DNA from: JAOBAU01 sp034667465
GTDB taxonomy: Bacteria > Acidobacteriota > Thermoanaerobaculia > Gp7-AA8
NCBI GenBank assembly: GCA_034667465.1
Contig: JAXDJV010000030.1
Coordinates: 124,001 to 188,000, forward strand
Direction: 5' to 3'
DNA length: 64,000 nt
Position numbers and translations under genes: made by a program. Positions 1-12,000 of the stretch are shown here, piece by piece. The number at the start of each line of letters is the position of its first letter. Position 1 is the stretch's first letter. The notes under the pieces are model-generated. The model was not told where the DNA came from and searched no databases. It saw nothing but the letters and a program-made list of their open reading frames with translations.

Positions 1-2
1 TG

Positions 3-3000
3 ATGGCGGTCGGCGATTACATCGTCGTGCAGAACGGCGGCTCGTATGCGGTCACGCTGATCACCGCGATCGGCGGAACGACTGTCACCGTCAGCACGCC
101 GATTACCGCGACGTCGGCGACGATCTATCCGGCAGTCGTTTACTCGGTGCCGTACGCGAACACCGGCACCGTCTCCGGCACGCCGAGCGTTTCCGTCGCG
201 CTTCCGGCCGGGCTGTTGTACGCCGGCATTCCGTCCGGCTATCCGTCCGCGACGAGTGCGCCGTCGCTCGGCAGCTCCGGCACGATCAACTGGGGCACCG
301 GCGTCATCGGAACGGTGCTCAGCGGCGGCAGCGGCGTCCTGCAGTTCGTCGCGTTCCCGACCGTTGCCGGTACGTACACGAATACCGCCACGATCACCGA
401 CGGTCTGCGCAACGCGACCGCCACGGCGACGACCGTCTTCGGCGCACTGAATCCATCGAAATCGACGACGACGCCGTCCGTCGTCAATCAGTCGCCGACG
501 AACGTCGCGCACTACGTCGTGACCGTGACCAATCCGCTCGCGACCGCCGCGACCGTGGTGACGATCACTGATAATCTTCCCGAAGGCTTCACGTACCGCG
601 CAGGCTCCACGAGCGGTACCAGCGAGCCGGCCGGCACGTCGACGTCACCTGTCTGGACCGTGGCCAGCCTCGCCGGCAATTCGACGCTGACATTCAGCTT
701 CGACGCCGACATCAGCGCGAACACGCCGAACGGCGTCTATCAGAACGAAGTGCTCGTCTCGAGCACGAATACGCGTTCGCTCGTTTTCGATTACCTCGGC
801 ACCACGACTGAGGACGTCACCGTTTGCAACCCGGTCCCCGCGATCATTGCGCCCGACGTCTGCGGCTCCAGCGCGAACGACTACGCGGCCGTTCCGGTGA
901 CGCCCGCGGCGACGTATGTCTGGTCGATCACCAACGGCGGCGGCACGATCACCAGCGCCACCAGCGGCACCGGCATGGTGGCGCGCATCACCGTCGGCAA
1001 CGGCGGCAGCGGATACACGGCCGGCCTCACCAACGTCGTCTTTGCAGGCGGTGGCGGGGGATCGGGCGCGACCGCGAACGCGACCGTGGTCGGCGGCGTC
1101 ATCACCGCGGTCACGATCACGAATCCAGGTAACGGCTACAACTCGGCGCCGACGGTGAGCTTCACCGGAACCGGCACCGGCGCGACCGCCGCATCGACGC
1201 TCGGCAACGGAATTCGCTACACCGCCGGCGCCAGCGGCACCGTCGCGATTCAGGTCTCGATGACGACCGGCACCTGCTCGGCAGTCATCGGCACGAAGAG
1301 CGTCAACATCACCGCCGTCACCGCACCGAGTGCGAGCAACGGCGGCCCGTATTGCGTCGGCGGCACGATCCAGCTCTCCACGCCCGCGGTCGCCGGCGCG
1401 ACGTACTCATGGACCGGCCCGAACGGCTTTACGTCGACATTGCGGAACCCGACCGTCGCTGCGACTGCCGCGGCAGCCGGTACCTACAACGTGACGATCA
1501 GCGCGAACGGCTGCACGTCCGCGGCCGGTTCGACGACCGTCGTCGTGAACGCACTCCCGACCGCCACGATCACGCCCGGCGGCCCGACGACCTTCTGCGC
1601 CGGCGGCAGCGTGACGCTGACCGCATCGGGCGGAACGTCGTATCTCTGGTCCACCGGCGCGACGACCGCCGCGATCACCGTCAGCACGTCCGGCACCTAC
1701 ACGGTGACGACGACCGACGCGAACAGCTGCACGTCATCGCCGGCATCGCAGGTCGTGACCGTGAACCCGTCGCCGACCGCGACGATCACGCCGAGTGGCC
1801 CCACGACCTTCTGCGCCGGCGGCAGCGTGACGCTGACCGCATCGGGCGGAACGTCGTACCTCTGGTCCACCGGAGCAACGACCGCCGCGATCACCGTCAG
1901 CAGCAGCGGCACCTACACGGTGACCACCACCAGCAGCGGTTGCACATCAGCCCCCGCCTCGCAGGTAGTGACAGTGAATCCGCTTCCGACCGCGACGATT
2001 ACGCCGAGCGGCGCAACCACGTTCTGCGCCGGTGGCAGCGTGACGCTGACCGCATCGGGCGGCGTGTCGTACCTCTGGTCGACGGGCGCCACGACGGCCG
2101 CGATCAGCGTTAGCACTTCGGGCACGTACACAGTCACGACAACCGACGCAAACGGCTGCACCTCAACGCCCGCATCGCAGACGGTGACGGTGAATCCGTT
2201 GCCGACCGCGACCATCACACCGAGCGGCGCGACGACGTTCTGCGCCGGCGGCAGCGTGACGCTGACCGCATCGGGCGGCGTGTCCTATCTCTGGTCGACT
2301 GGCGCGACGACGGCCGCGATCACAGTCAGCTCTTCGGGCACTTACACCGTCACCACGACCGACGGGAACGCCTGCGCCTCAACGCCTGCCTCACAGACGG
2401 TGACGGTCAATTCGCTGCCGACGGCGACGATCATACCGAGCGGCGCGACGACGTTCTGCGCGGGCGGCAGCGTTACGCTGACGGCGAGTGGCGGCGTTTC
2501 ATATCTCTGGTCGACAGGCGCGACGACGGCGGCGATCACGGTTAGCTCCTCGGGTACGTACACAGTTACAACGACGGATGGAAACAGCTGCACGTCGACG
2601 CCTGCGTCGCAGACGGTGACGGTCAATCCGTTGCCGACAGCGACGATCACACCGAGTGGCGCGACTACGTTCTGCGCCGGTGGCAGCGTGACGTTGACCG
2701 CGAGCGGTGGCGTGTCGTATCTCTGGTCGACGGGCGCAACGACGGCCGCGATCAGCGTTAGCACTTCGGGCACGTACACAGTCACGACAACGGACGCGAA
2801 CGGCTGCACGTCAACGCCGGCCTCGCAGACGGTGACGGTCAATCCGCTTCCGACGGCTACGATCACTCCGAGCGGCGCGACGACATTCTGCGCCGGTGGC
2901 AGCCTGACGCTGACCGCATCGGGTGGCGTCTCCTATCTCTGGTCGACAGGCGCGACCACAGCGGCGATCAGCGTCAATTCGAGCGGCACCTACACAGTCA

Positions 3001-6000
3001 CAACAACTAATGGAAACGGCTGCACCTCAACGCCCGCATCGCAGACCGTCACAGTGAATCCGCTTCCGACGGCGACGATCACACCAAGTGGCGCGACGAC
3101 ATTCTGCGCAGGTGGCAGCGTGACGCTGACCGCGTCCGGCGGCGTCTCGTATCTCTGGTCGACCGGCGCAACGACGGCCGCGATCACGGTGAGTTCTTCG
3201 GGTACCTACACCGTTACAACGACGGATGCGAACGGCTGCACATCGACGCCAGCATCGCAGATCGTCACGGTGAATCCGCTTCCGACGGCCACGATCACGC
3301 CGAGTGGCGCGACGACATTCTGCGCAGGTGGAAGCGTGACATTGACCGCATCGGGTGGCGTCTCCTATCTCTGGTCGACAGGCGCGACCACAGCGGCGAT
3401 CAGCGTCAATTCGAGCGGCACCTACACAGTCACAACAACTAATGGAAACGGCTGCACCTCAGCGCCAGCATCGCAGACCGTCACGGTGAATCCGCTTCCG
3501 ACCGCGACGATCACACCAAGTGGTGCGACGACATTCTGCGCCGGTGGCAGCGTGACGCTGACGGCGAGCGGTGGCGTGTCGTATCTCTGGTCGACGGGCG
3601 CGACGACGGCCGCGATCACAGTCAGCGCCAGCGGCACCTACACAGTCACGACGACCGACGCGAACGGCTGCACGTCAACGCCAGCATCGCAAACGGTGAC
3701 GGTCAATCCGCTTCCGACAGCGACGATCACTCCGAGCGGCGCGACGACCTTCTGCGCCGGTGGCAGTGTGACGCTGACCGCGTCCGGCGGCGTTTCGTAT
3801 CTCTGGTCGACTGGCGCGACGACGGCCGCGATCAGCGTCACTTCAAGCGGCACCTACACAGTCACGACGACCGACGCGAATGGCTGCACGTCGACGCCAG
3901 CCTCGCAGACGGTGACGGTGAATCCGCTTCCGCCGGCCACGATCACGCCGAGTGGTGCGACGACGTTCTGCGCCGGCGGCAGCGTGACGCTGACCGCTTC
4001 GGGTGGTGTGTCGTATCTCTGGTCCACGGGCGCTACGACTGCCGCGATCATCGTCAATTCAAGCGGCACCTACACCGTCACAACGACCGACGCGAACGGC
4101 TGCACATCGACACCAGCTTCGCAGACGGTGACGGTCAATCCGCTTCCGACGGCCACGATCACGCCGAGTGGCGCGACGACGTTCTGCGCCGGCGGCAGCG
4201 TGACCCTAACGGCGAGTGGTGGCGTGAGCTACCTCTGGTCGACCGGCGCGACGACCGCTGCGATCACGGTGAACTCTTCGGGCACCTACACAGTTACGAC
4301 AACAGACGCGAACGGCTGCACGTCAACGCCAGCCTCGCAGACGGTGACGGTCAATCCGTTGCCGACCGCGACGATCACACCGAGTGGCGCGACGACCTTC
4401 TGCGCGGGCGGCAGCGTGACGCTGACCGCATCGGGCGGTGTGTCGTATCTCTGGTCGACGGGCGCAACGACGGCCGCGATCAGCGTCAATTCAAGCGGCA
4501 CCTACACAGTCACGACAACCGACGCGAACGGCTGCACGTCAACGCCAGCATCGCAACCGGTGACGGTCAATCCGCTCCCAACAGCGACGATCACGCCGAG
4601 TGGCGCGACAACATTCTGCGCAGGCGGCAGCGTGACGCTGACCGCGTCCGGCGGCGTTTCGTATCTCTGGTCGACCGGCGCGACGACGGCTGCGATCACA
4701 GTCAGCACCGGCGGCACATACACAGTTACGACGACGGATGGAAACGGCTGCACGTCGACGCCTGCGTCGCAGACGGTGACGGTCAATCCGTTGCCGACAG
4801 CGACGATTACACCGAGCGGCGCGCCGACGTTCTGCGCCGGCGGCAGCGTGACCCTTACGGCGAGCGGTGGTGTGAGCTACCTCTGGTCGACTGGCGCTAC
4901 CACGGCTGCAATCAGCGTCAATTCGAGCGGTACGTACACAGTCACCACGACGGATGCGAACGGCTGCACGTCAACGCCCGCATCGCAGACCGTTACGGTG
5001 AATCCGTTGCCAACGGCGACGATCACGCCGAGTGGCGCAACGACGTTCTGCGCCGGTGGCAGCGTGACGCTGACCGCATCGGGCGGCGTCTCGTATCTCT
5101 GGTCGACGGGTGCAACGACGGCTGCAATCACAGTTAGCACCGGCGGCACATACTCAGTCACGACAACTGACGCGAACGGCTGCACGTCAACGCCAGCGTC
5201 GCAGACGGTGACGGTGAATCCGTTGCCAACCGCGACGATCACGCCGAGTGGCGCGACAACATTCTGTGCGGGTGGCAGCGTGACGCTGACCGCTTCAGGC
5301 GGTGTGTCGTACCTCTGGTCCACTGGCGCGACGACGGCTGCAATCACGGTTAGCTCTTCGGGCACTTACACCGTCATGACGACCGACGGGAACGGCTGCA
5401 CGTCGACGCCTGCCTCGCAGACCGTCACCGTGAATCCGCTTCCAACGGCCACGATCACACCGAGTGGCGCAACAACCTTCTGTGCCGGTGGCAGCGTCAC
5501 GCTGACGGCGAGCGGTGGCGTGAGTTACCTCTGGTCGACGGGCGCAACAACCGCTGCAATCACGGTGAGCTCTTCGGGCACCTACACCGTTACAACGACC
5601 GACGCGAACGGTTGCACGTCGACGCCTGCCTCGCAGATCGTCACAGTGAATCCGTTGCCGACGGCGACGATCACGCCGAGTGGCGCGACGACATTCTGTG
5701 CGGGTGGCAGCGTGACGCTGACCGCGTCGGGTGGCGTGTCGTATCTCTGGTCGACGGGCGCAACGACCGCCGCGATCACGGTGAGTTCTTCGGGCACCTA
5801 CACCGTCACCACGACCGACGCGAACGGTTGCACGTCGACGCCCGCCTCGCAGACGGTGACGGTGAATCCGCTTCCGACGGCCACGATCACGCCGAGTGGT
5901 GCGACGACCTTCTGTGCGGGCGGTAGCGTGACGCTAACCGCGAGCGGTGGCGTGTCGTATCTCTGGTCGACTGGCGCAGCGACGGCCGCGATCACAGTCA

Positions 6001-9000
6001 GCTCTTCTGGCACTTACACCGTCACCACGACCGACGGGAACGCCTGCACCTCAACGCCTGCCTCACAGACGGTGACGGTGAATTCGTTGCCGACGGCGAC
6101 GATCACGCCGAGTGGCGCGACGACATTCTGTGCGGGTAGCAGCGTGACGCTGACCGCGTCGGGTGGCGTGTCGTATCTCTGGTCGACTGGCGCAACGACG
6201 GCCGCGATCACAGTCAGCTCTTCTGGCACTTACACCGTCACCACGACCGACGGGAACGCCTGCACCTCAACGCCTGCCTCACAGACGGTGACGGTGAATC
6301 CGCTTCCGACGGCGACGATCACACCGAGTGGCGCAACAACCTTCTGTGCCGGTGGCAGCGTAACGCTGACGGCGAGCGGTGGCGTGAGTTACCTCTGGTC
6401 GACGGGCGCAACAACCGCCGCGATCATCGTCAATTCAAGCGGCACATACACAGTCACCACGACGGACGGGAATGGCTGTACCTCGATGCCTGCGTCGCAG
6501 ACCGTGACTGTCAATCCTCTTCCGACCGCGACGGTCACACCCAGTGGCGCAACGACGTTCTGCGCCGGTGGCAGCGTGACACTGACCGCGTCGGGCGGCG
6601 TCTCGTACCTCTGGTCGACAGGCGCGACAACGGCCGCGATCACCGTGAGTACCAGCGGCACCTACACAGTCACGACAACCGACGTGAACGGCTGCACCTC
6701 AACGCCTGCATCGCAGACGGTCACGGTAAATCCGCTTCCGACGGCGACGATTACTCCGAGCGGCGCAACGACGTTCTGTGCGGGCGGCAGCGTGACGCTG
6801 ACCGCATCGGGCGGCGTCTCGTATCTTTGGTCGACGGGCGCAACGACGGCCGCGATCACGGTTAGCTCTTCGGGTACTTACACAGTTACAACGACGGATG
6901 GAAACGGCTGCACATCGACGCCTGCATCGCAGACAGTGACGGTGAATCCGTTGCCGACGGCGACGATCACGCCGAGTGGCGCGACGACCTTCTGCGCGGG
7001 CGGAAGCGTGACTCTGACCGCGTCCGGCGGCGTGTCGTATCTCTGGTCCACCGGCGCGACGACGGCCGCGATCAGCGTCAATTCAAGCGGCACCTATACG
7101 GTCACGACAACCGACGCGAACGGTTGCACGTCGGCGCCTGCCTCGCAGACGGTCACGGTGAATCCGTTGCCGACGGCAACGATTACGCCGAGCGGCGCGA
7201 CAACATTCTGCGCCGGCGGCAGCGTGACGCTGACCGCCTCGGGCGGCGTGTCGTATCTCTGGTCGACGGGCGCAACGACCGCCGCGATCACGGTGAGCGC
7301 GAGCGGTACCTATACGGTTACAACGACCGACGGAAACGGCTGCACTTCGGTGCCGGCGAGCCAGCCCGTCACTGTGAATCCGTTGCCGACTGCGACGATC
7401 ACACCGAGTGGCGCGACGACGTTCTGCGCGGGCGGCAACGTGACGCTGACGGCGAGCGGTGGCGTGTCGTATCTCTGGTCCACCGGCGCTACGACCGCTG
7501 CGATCACGGTTAGCTCTTCGGGTACCTACACCGTTACAACGACCGACGGGAATGGCTGCACGTCAACGCCTGCGTCGCAGACGGTAACGGTGAATCCGTT
7601 GCCGACGGCGACGATCACTCCGAGTGGCGCGACGACATTCTGCGCTGGCGGAAGCGTGACTCTGACCGCGTCCGGCGGCGTGTCGTATCTCTGGTCCACT
7701 GGCGCGACGACGGCCGCGATCAGCGTCACTTCAAGCGGCACGTATACAGTCACGACGACCGACGCGAACGGCTGCACCTCAACGCCTGCGTCGCAGACGG
7801 TCACGGTGAATCCGTTGCCGACGGCGACGATCACGCCGAGTGGCGCGACGACATTCTGCGCTGGCGGCAGCGTGACGCTGACCGCATCGGGCGGTGTCTC
7901 GTACCTCTGGTCGACGGGCGCAACGACCGCTGCGATCACGGTTAGCTCTTCGGGCACTTACACCGTCACGACGACCGACGTGAACGGCTGCACCTCAACG
8001 CCCGCATCGCAGATCGTCACGGTGAATCCGCTTCCGACAGCGACGATCACTCCGAGCGGCGCGACGACATTCTGCGCAGGCGGCAGCGTCACGCTGACCG
8101 CGAGCGGTGGCGTGTCGTATCTCTGGTCCACCGGCGCTACGACCGCTGCGATCACGGTTAGCTCTTCGGGTACCTACACCGTTACAACGACCGACGCGAA
8201 CGGCTGCACGTCGACGCCTGCCTCGCAGACCGTCACCGTGAATCCGCTTCCGACGGCGACGATCACGCCGAGTGGCGCAACGACGTTCTGCGCGGGCGGC
8301 AGCGTGACGCTGACCGCATCGGGCGGTGTCTCGTACCTCTGGTCGACGGGCGCAACGACCGCTGCGATCACGGTCAGCGCGAGCGGCACGTACACAGTTA
8401 CGACAACCGACGCGAACGGCTGCACCTCAACGCCGGCATCGCAGATCGTCACGGTGAATCCGCTTCCGACGGCGACGATCACGCCGAGCGGCGCGACGAC
8501 GTTCTGCGCTGGCGGCAGCGTCACGCTGACGGCGAGCGGCGGCGTGAGCTACCTCTGGTCGACTGGCGAGACGACCGCTGCGATCACGGTCAGCGCGAGC
8601 GGCACGTACACAGTTACGACAACCGACGCGAACGGCTGCACCTCAACGCCAGCGTCGCAGACCGTGACGGTGAATCCTCTTCCGACGGCGACGATCACGC
8701 CGAGTGGGGCGACGACATTCTGCGCGGGCGGCAGCGTGACGCTGACCGCATCGGGCGGTGTGTCGTATCTCTGGTCGACGGGTGCGACGACGGCGGCGAT
8801 TACGGTCAGCGCCAGCGGTACGTATACAGTTACAACGACCGACGGAAACGGCTGCACTTCAGTACCGGCGAGCCAGACCGTCACGGTGAATCCGTTGCCA
8901 ACGGCGACGATTACACCCAGTGGCGCAACGACCTTCTGCGCGGGCGGCAGCGTCACGCTGACGGCAAGTGGTGGCGTTAGCTATCTCTGGTCGACTGGCG

Positions 9001-12000
9001 CGACAACGGCTGCGATCACGGTAAGCACTTCGGGCACGTACACGGTTGCAACGACCGACGCCAACGGCTGCACGTCAACACCTGCATCGCAGACGGTGAC
9101 GGTGAATCCGTTGCCAACGGCGACGATTACGCCGAGTGGCGCAACGACCTTCTGCGCGGGCGGCAGCGTCACGCTGACGGCAAGTGGTGGCGTTAGCTAC
9201 CTCTGGTCGACTGGCGCGACAACGGCTGCGATCACGGTAAGCACTTCGGGCACGTACACGGTTGCAACGACCGACGCCAACGGCTGCACGTCAATACCTG
9301 CATCGCAGACGGTGACGGTGAATCCGCTTCCGACGGCGACGATTACACCCAGTGGCGCAACGACCTTCTGCACCGGCGGAAGCGTCACGCTCACCGCGAG
9401 CGGCGGCACGTCTTACCTCTGGTCGACGGGTGCAACGACAGCGGCAATCACCGTCAGCGCCGGCGGCACATACACAGTTACAACGACCGACGCCAACGGC
9501 TGCACGTCCGCACCGGCGAGCCAGACGGTAACCGTCAATCCGTTGCCGACGGCGACGGTTACGCCGAGTGGTGCAACGACCTTCTGCACCGGCGGAAGCG
9601 TGACGCTCACCGCGAGCGGTGGCACGTCCTACCTCTGGTCGACCGGTGCAACGACAGCGGCGATCACCGTCAGCACCGGCGGCACGTACACAGTCACGAC
9701 AACCGACGCGAACGGCTGCACGTCCGCACCGGCGAGCCAGACGGTGACGGTAAATCCATTGCCGACGGCGACGATTACACCGAGTGGCGCAACGACGTTC
9801 TGCACCGGCGGAAGCGTCACGCTCACCGCGAGCGGTGGCACGTCCTACCTCTGGTCGACCGGTGCAACGACGGCGGCAATCACCGTCAGCACGAGCGGGA
9901 CCTACACAGTCACGACGACCGATGGCAATGGCTGCACGTCTGCACCGGCGAGCCAGACCGTGACGGTGAATCCGTTGCCGACAGCGACGATCACTCCTAG
10001 CGGCGCGACGACGTTCTGCACAGGCGGCAGCGTCACGCTCACCGCGAGCGGTGGCACGTCGTACCTCTGGTCAACAGGTGCGACGACGGCGGCAATCACC
10101 GTCAGCACGAGCGGGACCTACACAGTTACGACGACCGACGCGAACAGCTGCACATCCGCACCGGCGAGCCAAACCGTCACGGTGAATCCGTTGCCGACGG
10201 CGACGATTACTCCGAGCGGTCCGACGACGTTCTGCACTGGCGGCAGCGTCACGCTTACCGCGAGTGGCGGCACGTCCTACCTCTGGTCAACCGGCGCGAC
10301 GACGGCGGCAATCACGGTCAGCACGACCGGGACTTACTCGGTCACGACGACCGACGGCAACAGCTGCACGTCGGCGCCGGCGAGCATCGGTGTCGTCGCG
10401 AGCGGCGGTCCTGCTACGCCGGTCGCTTCGAACGGCGGTCCGTTCTGCAGCGGCTCGATCATCACGCTGAACGCGCAGACGGTTGCCGGCGGCACGTACT
10501 CGTGGTCGGGTCCGAATGGCTTCACATCAACTGACCAGAATCCGACGATTGCGAATGCGACTGTCGCGAACGGCGGCACCTACTCCGTCTTTGTCACGAT
10601 CGGCTCATGTGCTTCGCCCGCGGCTGCGACGGACGTCGTTGTCGCACCGGCGGTCGCGACACCGACTGCCGGAAACGGCGGTCCGTATTGCGCGGGTCAG
10701 AAGATCGCGCTTACTGCGAGTGGTGTTGCTGGCGGCAGTTACTTCTGGATCGGACCGAACGGCTTCACGTCGAACGAACAGAGTCCCGTGCTCGATGCCA
10801 CTGCAGCGGCGGCCGGTGTCTACATGGTCGTTGCGACGGTGAACGGCTGCTCGTCGCTTCCCGCAACGACTACGGTCGTCGTCGGGACAGGATGCGCGAT
10901 TCCGACGCCGGTCGATCTCGTCATCAGCAAGTCGGTCGACAACGCCACGCCTTCCGAGGGGAGTGTGGTGACGTATTCGGTGAAGGTCACGAATCTCGGA
11001 GCGGGGACGGCGACCGCCGTTGCGATTCATGACGCGCTGCCGGCCGGCACGACCTTCGTCTCGGCGACCGCGACCAGCGGCTCGTTCGATTCGCTCACCG
11101 CCACATGGACGATTCCGACGATCGCCGAGGGTGCGAGCTCCACGCTCACACTGAAGGCGACGATCAACGTTGGCCAGTCGGGCAACAACATCACCAACTG
11201 CGCGTCGCTGACGCTCTCGACGCCCGGCGATGTGAATGCTGCGAACAACACGGCGTGTGCGCCGGCCACGGTGCTGCCGCCCGATCTCGAGGTCGTGAAG
11301 ACTGTCGATGTCGCGGTCCCCGCGGTCGGCGACACCATTCACTACACGGTCACCGTCCGCAACCTCGGGCCGGGCGTTGCCTCATTCGCCAACATCGTCG
11401 TCTCCGACGTGCTGCCGGCCAGCGTCGACCTCGTCGACTTCACGGTTACGCAGGGAACGTGGACTCCGGCCGATGGCAACTGGGCGATCGGCACGCTTGC
11501 GGTCAACGCGTCGGCGACGCTGAACGTCACCGCGAAGGTGAACCAGCTCGCGCTGACAACGAAGGTGCGCAACTGCGCGACGCTCACGTTGTCTTCGCCG
11601 CCCGACGTCAACGGCGCGAACAACCAGTCGTGCGCGCCGGTCGATCTCGCGGTCACGAAGTCGGTCGACAAGACCGTCGTCCACGAAGGCGAGGTCGTTC
11701 GCTACACGATCCGCGTGAAAAACAACGGCCCGTCGTACGCAACCGGTGTCGTCGTCAGCACGCCGCAAAGTGCGAACGTGACGGTCACCGGATCGGCCGC
11801 GTCGCAGGGGACATTCAACGGGACGACGTCGATGTGGTTCGCCGGCTCGCTCGCGGTTGGTGAGGAAGCGACGCTGTACATCACTGCCGTGATTCACGGC
11901 GGCATCGCACCGACGACGATCATCGATTGCGCGACGCTCAACGCGTCGGCGCCGCTCGACGACAACAGCGCGAACAACCAGGGTTGCATCTCGATCTCGG

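Noticed and set aside
1484..10108. Dozens of 60-170-residue open frames on the minus strand across the repeat array, all alike
   Set aside because: They recur every 216 bases and are the mirror of the Thr/Ala/Gly codon pattern of the plus-strand repeat. No ribosome sites or independent family resemblance.
1551..10403. Regular spacing that could suggest a CRISPR array
   Set aside because: The unit is 216 bp, coding throughout and without unique spacers.
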